This document shows, piece after piece, positions 31,638 to 40,426 of a stretch of 64,000 nucleotides of DNA. This DNA is from Candidatus Sulfopaludibacter sp. SbA3. GTDB taxonomy: Bacteria > Acidobacteriota > Terriglobia > Bryobacterales > Bryobacteraceae. The position numbers and the translations under genes were made by a program. The DNA lies in contig CAMDCN010000015.1 in assembly GCA_945890485.1 (NCBI GenBank), positions 62,001 to 126,000 of the forward strand, given 5' to 3'. Numbering within the stretch: position 1 is the stretch's first letter; every line of letters starts with the position of its first letter. Below the pieces are notes generated by a model that was not told where the DNA came from, ran no database searches, and worked only from the letters and a program-made list of their open reading frames with translations.

Positions 31638-33137
31638 ATGGCAAATAATCCGCTGGCAGAAGTGTTTCTTGACGTCGATCCGCAGCAGCGCACGACGGCG
31701 CGTCCAGAGCCCGACTCGCCCTTTCATGTGCTGATTTTGGGCGACTTTTCAGGGAGGACCAGCCGGGGCGTCGTGGAACCGTTGGCCGGGCGCCGCCCCA
31801 TTGCCGTCGATCGAGACGAGATTGATGCTGTGATGCGGAGTTTGCAGATTCAGTTGCGGTTACCTCTGGGGTCGGATGGTGCCACGGCGGAAATTGCGAT
31901 CAGCGAATTGGACGATTTTCATCCGGATCGCATCCTGGATACGCAGCCATTGTTCCGGGCGTTGAAGCAGATGCGGAAGCGGCTTGAGAATCCGGCCACA
32001 TTGAAGGCAACGACGGACGAGATTTTGGGTGGGCTGGCGCGGGCTCCCGAGGCTCCGGCCGCGCGTGCGGGGGCGGATATTGTTACCGGCAGTCTGCTCG
32101 ACTCGATTGTGGACGGCGGGGAACCCGCGGCGCAGGCTTCCGCAAAACGAAAGCCTGCCGATGCGTTGCTGGCCTACGTTCACGATCTTGTGGCGCCGCA
32201 CTTGGAGAAGACGAACGATCCTCAGCAAAAGGAACTCCTGGCGGAGCTGGACGAGACGATTGCTGGACAAATGCGGGCAGTATTGCATCAGCCGCAGTTC
32301 CAGGCGCTTGAAAGTTCGTGGCGGGCCCTCGACTGGCTCGTGCGGAATACAGAAACGGATGCGCAGTTACAGCTCTATATATTCGATGTGAGCAAGGCCG
32401 AACTGTTTGCCGACTTGGCCATGGCGAGCGACTTGCGAACGACGGGGCTCTTCCGGCTTCTGGTCTCGCAACCCGTCAAAGGCGAGCCGTGGGCGTTGCT
32501 GGGGGCGGACTTGTACTTCCGGCCCTGGATTGAAGAGATCGAATTGTTGGCCCGGTTGGCGATGATTGCGGATCAAGCGGGCGCGCCTTTGCTCTCGGGG
32601 GCGGACCCGTCAATCCTTGGGGTAAAAAATCCCGAGGATCTGAGGCATACCGAAGAGTGGGAGGAGGGCAATCCGATCTGGAGTGAGATGCGCCAGTTGC
32701 CGGAGGCGCGGCGCATCGGGCTGGCTCTGCCGCGCTTTCTGATTCGCCTGCCCTACGGAAAGCTATCGAATCCGGTGGAGCGCTTTTCGTTTGAGGAGAT
32801 GCCGAAGCGCACGTCGGTCCACGCCGGGTATTTGTGGGCGAATCCCATGTATGCATGCGTGCAGCTAACGGCTCATTCGTTCGCCGTGAATCGGTGGCAC
32901 ATGCGGCCAGGGCAGTTTCAGAATATTGAGAGCCTGCCGCTGCATTCCTATGTGGAATATGGAAGTCCGGAAGTGAAGCCGTGCGCGGAGGTGCTATTGA
33001 CCTTGCAGGCCGCCGAGCGGATGATTGCGCAGGGTTTGATGCCGCTGTTGACGATGAAAGGAACCGATACGGTTCGGGTGGGCATGTTCCAGTCGATCGC
33101 CGATCCGCCGACGCCGCTTGAAGGGCGATGGCGGTAA
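31638..33137 (+). CDS. TssB-TssC fusion, type VI secretion contractile sheath-like protein
   Basis: 499 residues from ATG 31638. Residues ~25-165 match the small sheath subunit TssB/VipA (SPFHVLILGDFSGR near 27, FHPDRILDTQPLFRALKQM, then LRKRLENP-like helix). From ~200 the large subunit TssC/VipB appears: QFQALESSWRALDWLVRNTE and TDAQLQLYIFDVSKAELFAD, then EPWALLGADLYF, LARLAMIADQAGAPLLSGAD, ARRIGLALPRFLIRLPYGK, GYLWANPMYA and a final GLMPLLTMKGTDTVRVGMFQS. The chain ends there, without the ~90-residue C-terminal part of TssC that normally follows. No other T6SS genes are present. It may be a sheath-like protein of another contractile apparatus or a repurposed one. Confidence 0.8.
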   Translation: MANNPLAEVFLDVDPQQRTTARPEPDSPFHVLILGDFSGRTSRGVVEPLAGRRPIAVDRDEIDAVMRSLQIQLRLPLGSDGATAEIAISELDDFHPDRILDTQPLFRALKQMRKRLENPATLKATTDEILGGLARAPEAPAARAGADIVTGSLLDSIVDGGEPAAQASAKRKPADALLAYVHDLVAPHLEKTNDPQQKELLAELDETIAGQMRAVLHQPQFQALESSWRALDWLVRNTETDAQLQLYIFDVSKAELFADLAMASDLRTTGLFRLLVSQPVKGEPWALLGADLYFRPWIEEIELLARLAMIADQAGAPLLSGADPSILGVKNPEDLRHTEEWEEGNPIWSEMRQLPEARRIGLALPRFLIRLPYGKLSNPVERFSFEEMPKRTSVHAGYLWANPMYACVQLTAHSFAVNRWHMRPGQFQNIESLPLHSYVEYGSPEVKPCAEVLLTLQAAERMIAQGLMPLLTMKGTDTVRVGMFQSIADPPTPLEGRWR

Positions 33138-33184
33138 CCGGTGAGCGTTCCGTTTCGCCGTACAATGGGGAAGTACCCTTTTCA

Positions 33185-33571
33185 ATGAATCAATCTGACA
33201 GAAAAAAATTCCACGAGATGTTGCTTGCGAAGCAAACGGAACTGCAGAACCGTCTGGCTCGTCGTGACGACCTGGAGGTCCAGGTATCACCGGATGAGTT
33301 TGACGCGCGGCTGCAGTTGGTGGATCGGGAGTTCCAGAGCGGCTTACTGCATCAAACGGCGTTGGACCTTCGAGAGGTCCGGGCGGCTCTTGTGCGGATT
33401 GAGAACGAGAGTTATGGCGTCTGCGGCGAATGCGACGAAGACATTTCCCCCGCTCGTCTGCAGGTGATTCCTTGGGCCAATTATTGCGTCAAGTGTCAGG
33501 AGCGGATCGAGGTCGAGAAGCAACAAGAAAACCTCGACGAACGATCCCAAGAACTAGTTCCGAGCGAGTAG
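33185..33571 (+). CDS. DksA/TraR family zinc-finger protein
   Basis: 128 residues from ATG 33185; an upstream in-frame ATG at 33128 would overlap the sheath gene and is not favoured. The N-terminal coiled coil (SDRKKFHEMLLAKQTELQNR) is followed by a C4 zinc finger: GVCGECDEDISPARLQVIPW ending in YCVKCQ, with CxxC-x17-CxxC spacing. The family enters the RNA polymerase secondary channel to modify initiation, with ppGpp in DksA. A TACAAT box at 33161-33166 could be its promoter. The gene is followed by a perfect 12-bp stem-loop. Confidence 0.9.
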   Translation: MNQSDRKKFHEMLLAKQTELQNRLARRDDLEVQVSPDEFDARLQLVDREFQSGLLHQTALDLREVRAALVRIENESYGVCGECDEDISPARLQVIPWANYCVKCQERIEVEKQQENLDERSQELVPSE

Positions 33572-33586
33572 ACTCTCGGAACTAGT
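33553..33586 (+). terminator. Perfect 12-bp stem-loop spanning the DksA-like stop codon
   Basis: ACTAGTTCCGAG pairs with CTCGGAACTAGT around a ten-base loop that contains the TAG stop (33569-33571). It is followed by CTTT. Probably a terminator, and symmetrical enough to serve the convergent membrane-fusion gene at 33600 too. Confidence 0.65.
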
Positions 33587-33599
33587 CTTTAGCCGATGG

Positions 33600-34931
33600 C
33601 TAACGGCTGAGGCGGATCTCTTCCGCCTCCTTAAGCCCACTAAGGATGGAGGCGTGAGTATCGTTGCTCATGCCTACCTGAACTTCACGTGACGTGAAAC
33701 CCTTGGGCGATTTTACGTCGACGAACATCTTGCCATCTTGCGCATATACTGCCTGCTTGGGCACGATCAACGTGTTCTCGACTTTGTCCAGAACCACGTC
33801 GCCCGAACCGGATAAATCCGGAATCAGCCGGGGATCGGACCCGTCGATCGCGAGCTTTAGCGGGATGCTGCGAATAAAGGGGCTTTGGCGGGATGCGCTG
33901 GTGGCGATCGCGCCAATACTAAATACCTTGGCCTGCATCACCATGCCCGGGAAGGCATCGAGGCGGACCTCAGCGGTCTGACCCAACCGGAAATCATCGC
34001 TTTCGGCCTGATTGATCTTGGCGTCGAGCATCATACTGCTCGGATTGACCACTTTCATGAACGGTTGACCTGGCGTAATCTGGTCACCCTGCTCAATCGT
34101 CCGCATCGAGCTACCGCCCCACACGGACTGGAGTACCGCAAGTCCATCCATGGGTGCCGTGATGACAAAACGCTTCACGTCTGCAACGTGACGGCCGAGA
34201 TGGCGTTTATGGCGTTCGAGGGTGAAGTTGAGAATTGCCAAGTCGGCAGCCTGCAGCTTCTTCGTGTTCTCGAAGTCGGACTGTAGCTGTTTAAACCGAG
34301 CTTGCGCTTCTTCATAGGAGAGCTGGAGGAGTTGGCGCTCCACTTCCGTGCGAACTTCGGCTGCCGAAGCTTCGAGACGGGCTTTGTCTAGGTCGCCCTT
34401 GGCGACAAGAACCGTCTGTTCCAGGTTTTTCCAGTCGATTTCCAGCTCGGCTTTCCGCTTCCGGACATCGGCAATCGCCGCTTCGACGGTGTCTTGCACG
34501 TCGTCAATGTGATCCTGGAGACTCTGGCCGTCAATCCGGGCAATCACTTGACCTTGTTTAACAATTGCGCCCGACTCAACCATGCTGAGGAGAACCATCG
34601 GACGGTTGCCCTCGGGTCCTTGAATCTTCGGGGCGGTGATCGTTGCGAAGTTCTTTGCAGCCGTGGTCCCGGAGATGCGGGAGCGCTTCTCAAGCGTTCC
34701 CCGTTTGACCTGAGCGGTGGGAATCACCACGGCAACCGATTCTGCTTTCTGGGCTTCGAGCGGTTTATAGCCGAATTCGTATCCAGCCCAAGCCGCGCCG
34801 GCGACTAGGGCGAGAATCAAAAAGGGTTTCCATTTGCCTCGAACGGGTGCCTCGGGCGGAAGAGCCGGAGCTAGCCGTCCAGGTTGGCTAGGCGGGGTCG
34901 GTTGCGGAGTGGGGTTAAGAATCGCCGACAT
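33600..34931 (-). CDS. HlyD/RND-type membrane fusion protein
   Basis: 443 residues. A proline-rich cytoplasmic N-terminus is followed by one membrane helix (WKPFLILALVAGAAWAGYEF). The lipoyl half-motifs GAIVKQGQVIARIDGQSL and VITAPMDGLAVL flank a long coiled coil at about 140-245. Beta-barrel and membrane-proximal domains follow (DQITPGQPFMKVVNPSSMML, AEVRLDAFPGMVMQAKVFSI, NTLIVPKQAVYAQDGKMFVD). It would bridge an inner-membrane ABC or RND pump to an outer-membrane channel, but no pump gene is adjacent; the partner genes must lie elsewhere. Convergent with the DksA-like gene across a shared stem-loop. Confidence 0.9.
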   Translation of the reverse strand: MSAILNPTPQPTPPSQPGRLAPALPPEAPVRGKWKPFLILALVAGAAWAGYEFGYKPLEAQKAESVAVVIPTAQVKRGTLEKRSRISGTTAAKNFATITAPKIQGPEGNRPMVLLSMVESGAIVKQGQVIARIDGQSLQDHIDDVQDTVEAAIADVRKRKAELEIDWKNLEQTVLVAKGDLDKARLEASAAEVRTEVERQLLQLSYEEAQARFKQLQSDFENTKKLQAADLAILNFTLERHKRHLGRHVADVKRFVITAPMDGLAVLQSVWGGSSMRTIEQGDQITPGQPFMKVVNPSSMMLDAKINQAESDDFRLGQTAEVRLDAFPGMVMQAKVFSIGAIATSASRQSPFIRSIPLKLAIDGSDPRLIPDLSGSGDVVLDKVENTLIVPKQAVYAQDGKMFVDVKSPKGFTSREVQVGMSNDTHASILSGLKEAEEIRLSR

Positions 34932-35123
34932 AGTGTATGACCAAGGCCTCGAATGCAGGATAAGCAGAGACGAGCTGCCTCAGCGGAGAAGGCGCACGGA
35001 GCCCGTCTGAGGTTACGCCTCCTTTAATTTATCACTCGGACGGCGTTGTCGCGAAGGGGGGTAAAGTTTCTCGTTCCGTTGGTCGATTTAGCTGTAGGGG
35101 CAAGCGTCCCTGGAGGATCATCC
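34932..35123. promoter_or_regulatory. Divergent intergenic region
   Basis: 192 bases between two divergent genes, must hold both promoters. GGAGGA sits six bases before the ATG at 35124. AGGG(GCAAGCG)TCCCT-type complementarity just upstream could form a small hairpin. No confident -35/-10 pair was identified. Confidence 0.4.
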
Positions 35124-36032
35124 ATGCGCCATCTCTCTGCCGGAATTCTGCTGAGTTGCAGTCTCGCCTGTTGGGCGGGGAGTCCCCGCGTTTCGCCACC
35201 AGCTGCGGTGGGTGTCGCGGTGCATCCGGTTGATGGCCGATTGGTTGTGGTTGAGGGCGTGGCGGGACGGCTAAGCTTGGGGCGTCAAATATGGGACGGA
35301 GCGGTGGATGGCGTTTGGCCTGCGGCTTCAAGCGCGATTATACGCTTGGGAACCACTTGGCATCTTCTTGAATTTAATCAGGATTGGTCGGTGAGCCGCG
35401 TGTTGGACCTGGGTGAAAAAGACTGGACTGCGCCGGTGTGGAATGCTCGAGGGTCCGCATGGTTGGCGTGCAGTGAGTCCACCGACCGGTGTGGCATCTA
35501 CCGGGCGGAGGATGGTTCGCAAGTTAGGGAAATCCGGGCGACAAGCGGATTGCGCGCATTAAGTTTGTCCGATGCCGGATTCGAGGCACTCCTGCGGCAA
35601 AACGACCACGCAGTCCTCTGGAGTGCGAACGATGAGTTGGTGCCGGTGGCCGAAGGCGAAGGCATTTTGGGGGCATTTGCACCCGGAGGTGCCCGGCTCG
35701 CGGTTATTGATAGCTCCGGAGTGCTGCGGCTGGTGGATGTGCCGGGCGTCAATTCGAAGCAAGTGGAGGCCCCGGCTGATGCCGTAGGGCTCCTGTGGAA
35801 GGGCGAACTTCTGTTGACGGTCCACCGTTCAGGGGAAATCCGCCGTTGGAACGAGCGGGGAGAGACGGTATCGGCTGTGCATTGTGAGTGTCAACCCGGG
35901 GGGGTGTGGGGTGCGGGCCAAGGCATGGTGCGGCTGCACGATTCCTTGAAACAAATTTCACACTATCTCGATTTTGAGCGAGGAGACGGATCGTTTACGA
36001 TGCTGCCCGCTGTGGTTCCGGAGATTCAATAA
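35124..36032 (+). CDS. Secreted propeller-like protein of unknown function
   Basis: 302 residues from ATG 35124, which has GGAGGA six bases upstream and opens a signal peptide (MRHLSAGILLSCSLACWAG). Residues after this show beta-rich repeats with WD/YVTN-like character: GVAVHPVDGRLVVVEGVAGR, PVWNARGSAWLACSES, LSLSDAGFEALLRQNDHAVL, GAFAPGGARLAVIDSSGVLR and LLWKGELLLTVHRSGEIRRW. It has no catalytic motif. Its TAA stop shares one base with the ATG of the large NIDO/He_PIG protein (TAATG), so the pair is translationally coupled and probably acts together at the cell surface. Confidence 0.75.
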   Translation: MRHLSAGILLSCSLACWAGSPRVSPPAAVGVAVHPVDGRLVVVEGVAGRLSLGRQIWDGAVDGVWPAASSAIIRLGTTWHLLEFNQDWSVSRVLDLGEKDWTAPVWNARGSAWLACSESTDRCGIYRAEDGSQVREIRATSGLRALSLSDAGFEALLRQNDHAVLWSANDELVPVAEGEGILGAFAPGGARLAVIDSSGVLRLVDVPGVNSKQVEAPADAVGLLWKGELLLTVHRSGEIRRWNERGETVSAVHCECQPGGVWGAGQGMVRLHDSLKQISHYLDFERGDGSFTMLPAVVPEIQ

Positions 36033-39000
36033 TGTCGATCAATCGTTGCGAAGAACCATTGAGGGGTGAATTGGATTTCACGGAGAGTCTGCTCGCGCTC
36101 TCCCGAGCTGTCGAGAGTAGTCAAGCGGCAGCGGTCAAGCAGCGTGCCGACGCAGCAAGAGTTGAGCGGAAGCCGTCCGGGTTTCTACTGTCGTTGATCG
36201 CACTCTTGACGGGAAGCTTGCTTTTCCCTCAGCCCGTGGCTGGTCAAGCCATCCGGGATCTGCCGGGCTTCAAGAAGCAAAGTGTGCCGCGTAACGATGA
36301 TGGTTCTGGTCCTTTTGTTGCGCTGCCGTTTCCGATCAACTTTTTCGGCCGCATACGGAATGGTTGTTGGGTCAACAATAATGGCAACATCACGTTTGAC
36401 CGGGCGCTGTCGACGTTCACACCTTTTGGACTGGAGAACACCCAGACAGAGATTATTGCCCCGTTTTTCGCCGATGTGGATACGCGTGGCGAGCGGTCGC
36501 AGCTTGTCACTTTCGGCGAAGATACCGTGAATGGACGGCGTGCTTTCGGCGCCAACTTTATCAATGTTGGCTACTTCTCCAGCTATGACGACAAACTGAA
36601 CAGTTTTCAAGTGATTCTGATCGACCGTTCGGACACAGGATCTGGAAACTTCGACGTTGAGTTCAACTACGCCCGGATCGTTTGGGAGACCGGTGATGCG
36701 TCCGGCGGAACAGGCGGCTTTGGCGGCGTCCCTGCCGCGGTCGGCTGGTCGAACGGATCGGGACAACCCGGTACCAGCTTTCAGTTGCCGGGATCGCTAG
36801 TCGTGGGAGCATTCCTCGACGGCGGGCCGCAGGCTTTGGCGCGGCGCCGGTTAAATTCACCCGTAATCGGTCGCTATCTGTTTAGAGCGCGCGATGGGCA
36901 GTTGAGCCCGGGATTGACGATTACGTCGAGCAACCTGCTGCCGGACGCCACGATTGGTACCACCTATTCTTCAGTGCTGACGGCGGAGGGAGGATCTGGT
37001 TATCAGTGGAGTTTGTTGCCCGATCCGGGGCAAACGCTGCCTGGGGTTTCGCTTTCGCCGAGCGGTGTATTGAGCGGAGTTCCGACGGCCCTGGGGACAT
37101 TTGAGTTTACGGCTCGCGTAACGAGCCGAATAGATGGGGCGGAGGAGACCGTGGCGCAGCGGCTGGCTCTGCGAGTTCTTCCGGTCAGCTTGCAGATCCT
37201 AAGTGGAACGTGTCCGCTGCCAGAGGCTACCGAAGGGACTCCCTACCGGCAGGCGCTGCGCGCCGCTGGAGGTCCCGGTCCCTACCTATGGTCCTGGGGT
37301 GAGAACGGAGCGAGTCCGGTGGCCGGCCTGCAACTCAGTGAAGAGGGCGTGCTTTCCGGTGCTCCGACGAAGGCAGGCTCCTATAATTTCCTTCTGCGCG
37401 TCGCTGGAAGTGCACGATCCAATCTCGAGCCCGCATCGCGGAGTTGCACGCTGAACGTTCGGCCGAGACTGACACAATTGACCGTGGCCGCCTGTCCCTC
37501 CGAATGGGGTACGCAAGGCGTTGGCTATGAGGAACTTATCCAGGCGGGCGGGGGACTCATGCCCTATCGTTGGACCGCTTTAGGGGCACTTCCGCCGGGT
37601 GTCCGGCTTTCCGGCGATGGCCGACTGACGGGGATCCCGACTGCGACGGGACATTTTACATATTCGTTGGAAGTTGGGGATGTGGCGGGTCGCACTCACC
37701 GGCTGCTGTGCAACCTGACAGTCGGCGCTCCTGGCCTGAACCTTATGACGGCGTGTCCGCTGCCATCGGTCGAGACGGGGCAGTCGGTCCGGATGAGTCT
37801 GCAGGCATCGGGAGGAGTCTCGCCCTATCATTGGGGCGCGATTGGCACGTTGCCTCCTGGCCTGACGTTAAGCCCGGATGGCGAACTTCGTGGATCCGCC
37901 AACGCGGCTGGCGCCTATCAATTTCAGGTCGTAGTGAGGGATCGGGAGGGGTTGAGCGCCGGGAAGCCTTGTGCTCTGAGTGTGCGCCGGGCGCCTCTGA
38001 GCATCTCCTCCTGCCCGCTTCCTCCCGCGCAACTGGGTCAAACTTATGAGACTAGCCTGAGCGCCGTCGGAGGTACACCGCCGTACGTCTGGACGTTCAG
38101 CGGGGCTGTACCGGCGGGTCTGACGGTGACTTCGGAGGGCCGCTTGAGTGGCATCCCTACCGCCTCGGGCGGCTCAACATTTACTGTGGCGGTCCGAGAT
38201 GGCAGCGGCTTGGTGGCTACTCAGCAGTGCGATCATTTTGTGACGCCGAAGCCCCTGCGAATCCTGGGCGACTGTCCCCTGCCTGATGCCACGGTGGGCT
38301 CGTTCTATCGGGCGCACGCGCTACCGGACGGTGGCGTGCCGCCGTACCGGTTTGCACTGGAAGGGCAACTGCCGAGTGGCCTTACGTTGGGTTCCGACGG
38401 CTGGTTCTCGGGGACTCCTGACGGTCCTCGACAGGGCGACGTTACGATCATTCTGGAAGACGCTCGCCGAGCTGGAGTACGGCGCACGTGTTCCATTGCG
38501 GCCGAGCTGCCGTCATTGAGTGATCTCCGGCTGACTGGGGCGCCACCGTTAGTATTGCCCGCGGGGGGCGCGATTCCGGTTGCTTTGCAGTTGGACCGCC
38601 CTTATCCCCTGCCGATCAGTGGGGTTTTGTCGCTGGAAATGCAAGCGGATACTGGCGTCGCGGATGATCGGCTGAATCAGCCCGATCCAGCTGTGGTTTT
38701 TGCCGCCAATGGGCGGCGGCAGCTGGACTTCTCGATCCCCGCCGGGCAGCGACGATTCGCCGCGACGATTGCCGGACCAGGTACCGTGGCGGGATATCTA
38801 TCGGTGAGCGTTAGCCGGATGGAAATCGCCGGTCAATCGCAATCGGCTTTGCCGGGCGCCGTCAGGACTACTGTGCCGCGGACCGCCCCGGTATTGACGG
38901 ACGCTTGCTATTCGGTGAATGGGAGCGAGCTGGCGTTAAGAATGACGGGATTCAGCTCCACGCGGGACTTGACGGACGTCGATGCGTTCCTTAACGGTGC

Positions 39001-39205
39001 TGAGGTGCAGGATCTGAACGTTGCTACCTACGCCACCGACTACTTCGCAAACGAACTGAGCATTCGGACCGGAGGAGCGTTCCAGATCGAAGTGCCCATC
39101 GCTGTACCGCCATCAGCTAATGCAATTCGTGTGGAATCCCTGCGAGTTACCTTACGAAACAGGATGGGATCCTCGGTGGAAAGGACCGCCCGGGCCTGCA
39201 ACTAG
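36032..39205 (+). CDS. Large NIDO-domain plus He_PIG repeat surface protein
   Basis: 1057 residues. A 50-residue polar N-terminus precedes a hydrophobic signal segment (GFLLSLIALLTGSLLFPQPVAG). Residues ~85-290 match a nidogen-like (NIDO) domain: PFPINFFGRIRNGCWVNNNG, ITFDRALSTFTP, EIIAPFFADVDTRG, and VGWSNGSGQPGTSF. Six He_PIG (putative Ig) repeats follow at ~300-815, each with a 'PxGLxLxxxGxLxGxPTxxG' core, for example PPGVRLSGDGRLTGIPTATG and PAGLTVTSEGRLSGIPTASG, and several with CPLP near the start. The C-terminal ~240 residues are beta-rich. NIDO plus Ig repeats suggests adhesion or matrix binding; the partner is unknown. Confidence 0.82.
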   Translation: MSINRCEEPLRGELDFTESLLALSRAVESSQAAAVKQRADAARVERKPSGFLLSLIALLTGSLLFPQPVAGQAIRDLPGFKKQSVPRNDDGSGPFVALPFPINFFGRIRNGCWVNNNGNITFDRALSTFTPFGLENTQTEIIAPFFADVDTRGERSQLVTFGEDTVNGRRAFGANFINVGYFSSYDDKLNSFQVILIDRSDTGSGNFDVEFNYARIVWETGDASGGTGGFGGVPAAVGWSNGSGQPGTSFQLPGSLVVGAFLDGGPQALARRRLNSPVIGRYLFRARDGQLSPGLTITSSNLLPDATIGTTYSSVLTAEGGSGYQWSLLPDPGQTLPGVSLSPSGVLSGVPTALGTFEFTARVTSRIDGAEETVAQRLALRVLPVSLQILSGTCPLPEATEGTPYRQALRAAGGPGPYLWSWGENGASPVAGLQLSEEGVLSGAPTKAGSYNFLLRVAGSARSNLEPASRSCTLNVRPRLTQLTVAACPSEWGTQGVGYEELIQAGGGLMPYRWTALGALPPGVRLSGDGRLTGIPTATGHFTYSLEVGDVAGRTHRLLCNLTVGAPGLNLMTACPLPSVETGQSVRMSLQASGGVSPYHWGAIGTLPPGLTLSPDGELRGSANAAGAYQFQVVVRDREGLSAGKPCALSVRRAPLSISSCPLPPAQLGQTYETSLSAVGGTPPYVWTFSGAVPAGLTVTSEGRLSGIPTASGGSTFTVAVRDGSGLVATQQCDHFVTPKPLRILGDCPLPDATVGSFYRAHALPDGGVPPYRFALEGQLPSGLTLGSDGWFSGTPDGPRQGDVTIILEDARRAGVRRTCSIAAELPSLSDLRLTGAPPLVLPAGGAIPVALQLDRPYPLPISGVLSLEMQADTGVADDRLNQPDPAVVFAANGRRQLDFSIPAGQRRFAATIAGPGTVAGYLSVSVSRMEIAGQSQSALPGAVRTTVPRTAPVLTDACYSVNGSELALRMTGFSSTRDLTDVDAFLNGAEVQDLNVATYATDYFANELSIRTGGAFQIEVPIAVPPSANAIRVESLRVTLRNRMGSSVERTARACN

Positions 39206-39217
39206 TCAGGAAAAAAC

Positions 39218-39234
39218 GTCCCTTATCTAGGGAC
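39218..39234 (+). terminator. Stem-loop after NIDO/He_PIG gene
   Basis: GTCCCT pairs perfectly with AGGGAC around a five-base loop 13 bases after the stop codon, preceded by a run of A and followed by TCTTGC. Terminator-like, though the T-run is weak. Confidence 0.5.
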
Positions 39235-39243
39235 TCTTGCTGA

Positions 39244-39272
39244 TTGGGTACTGGCCGCTTGCTCTCTAGAAT
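39244..39272 (+). promoter_or_regulatory. Predicted sigma-70 promoter for small HTH gene
   Basis: TTGGGT (39244-39249), a 17-base spacer, and TAGAAT (39267-39272). The expected start site lies near 39279, about 25 bases before the ATG at 39305. Confidence 0.5.
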
Positions 39273-39304
39273 TAGAGATAGATCAGCGGCAAGGAACCAA
39301 ATCA

Positions 39305-39502
39305 ATGCTAGCCACCCGAGCGTCGAAATCTTATTATTCTGAATCTGAAGCGGCCGAAGCCTTGGGCGTTTCGATCGATCAATTCCGATCCCTCGTCCGA
39401 ACCCACATTGTCCACGCCGAAGAGGAACAACTCATGATCCCTTCGACGACCTTTCAGCCATCCGATCTAGTTGTGCTGCGTCTTCTCGGCAACCTGAGAT
39501 AG
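39305..39502 (+). CDS. Small MerR/excisionase-like HTH protein
   Basis: 65 residues. The N-terminal YYSESEAAEALGVSIDQFRS reads as a winged-helix MerR-like or excisionase-type helix-turn-helix (helix, AAEALGV turn, recognition helix IDQFRSLVRTH). The rest (ILHAEEEQLM-like region, here IVHAEEEQLMIPSTTFQPSD, then LVVLRLLGNL) would complete the wing and dimer helix. It is probably a DNA-binding adaptor or regulator. It has its own predicted promoter, and the next gene follows 18 bases later. No phage or integrase genes are near, so an excisionase role is unlikely. Confidence 0.7.
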   Translation: MLATRASKSYYSESEAAEALGVSIDQFRSLVRTHIVHAEEEQLMIPSTTFQPSDLVVLRLLGNLR

Positions 39503-39505
39503 CGA

Positions 39506-39511
39506 TACAAT
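39506..39511 (+). promoter_or_regulatory. -10-like TACAAT before dehydrogenase gene
   Basis: TACAAT ends nine bases before the ATG at 39521. Confidence 0.35.
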
Positions 39512-39520
39512 AGCCGGGTT

Positions 39521-40426
39521 ATGGCGAAACTAGGCTTTCTCGGACTGGGCATCATGGGCTACCCCATGGCCCGACATCTTCTCGACGCGGGTCACGAAGT
39601 GGCTCTCTGGTCGCACTCGGCAAACAAGGCCACGGAGTTGGCGGCGGGACGGCCAAACGGCCGCGCCTGCGCGACACCGAAGGAGGTCGCCGAGAATGCG
39701 GACTGCATCTTCCTTATCGTCGGAGATACGGCGATGTCGGAAGAGGTAGTCTTCGGAGAGAACGGCCTGCTAGCGGGAGCCAAGCCGGGTTCGGTAATCG
39801 TTGATGCCTCAACGGTGGCTCCGGCGTATAGCCGGTCGGCGGCGGAACGCTGCAAGGCTAAAGGTGTCGAGTTCCTCGACGCACCTTGCACGGGATCGAA
39901 GCCCGGAGCGGAAGGCGGAACGCTAACCTTTATGATCGGCGGCGACCAAGCCGTTTTCGAGTCGGTGAAGCCCTACTTCGAGCCGATGGGAAAGCAATTG
40001 TATTTCTGCGGCGGTCCGGGTTTAGGAATGAACGCGAAGCTGACGCAGAACCTGATCCTCTCCAATCTACTGCAGGCCTTCAATGAGGGAATGGTGCTGG
40101 CGACCAAGGCCGGCGTTGATCCGGACCTGATGGTCGACATCCTCAGCAATTCGGCGGCTCGCAGTGGGTTAATTTCCTTTAAGGCTCCGTACGTCTTCCG
40201 CCGGGATTTCTCGACGAACTTCTCCGTAAAATGGATGCACAAGGACATCGGACTGATGTTGGACTCCGCAAAAGACATCGGCGTGCCTCTTCCGCTGACC
40301 GCTTTAACGCATCAAATGTTCCAGGCCGCGATCTCGCAGGGAACTGGCGATGAGGATATCTGTAGCACTATCAAGGTGTTAGAAGGAATTGCGGGCGTGG
40401 AAGTGAAAAGCAAGACGACGGCCTAG
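39521..40426 (+). CDS. 3-hydroxyisobutyrate dehydrogenase / tartronate semialdehyde reductase-like enzyme
   Basis: 301 residues. The Rossmann motif LGFLGLGIMGYPMARHLLDA opens the chain, matching the beta-hydroxyacid dehydrogenase signature. DAPCTGSKPGAEGGTLTFMI carries the substrate-binding segment (usually DAPVSGG), and GLGMNAKLTQNLILSNLLQA contains the catalytic Lys of the family (GxGxxxKxxxN). KWMHKDIGLMLDSAKDIGVP is the typical C-terminal NADP-domain helix. Oxidises or reduces short 3-hydroxyacids with NAD(P); the specific substrate is not evident. Its stop codon lies in the loop of a strong terminator, so this is the end of a transcription unit. Confidence 0.9.
   Translation: MAKLGFLGLGIMGYPMARHLLDAGHEVALWSHSANKATELAAGRPNGRACATPKEVAENADCIFLIVGDTAMSEEVVFGENGLLAGAKPGSVIVDASTVAPAYSRSAAERCKAKGVEFLDAPCTGSKPGAEGGTLTFMIGGDQAVFESVKPYFEPMGKQLYFCGGPGLGMNAKLTQNLILSNLLQAFNEGMVLATKAGVDPDLMVDILSNSAARSGLISFKAPYVFRRDFSTNFSVKWMHKDIGLMLDSAKDIGVPLPLTALTHQMFQAAISQGTGDEDICSTIKVLEGIAGVEVKSKTTA

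Noticed and set aside
39305-39502. Phage excisionase or integrative element
   Set aside because: The HTH is excisionase-like, but no integrase, attachment repeats or phage genes are nearby.
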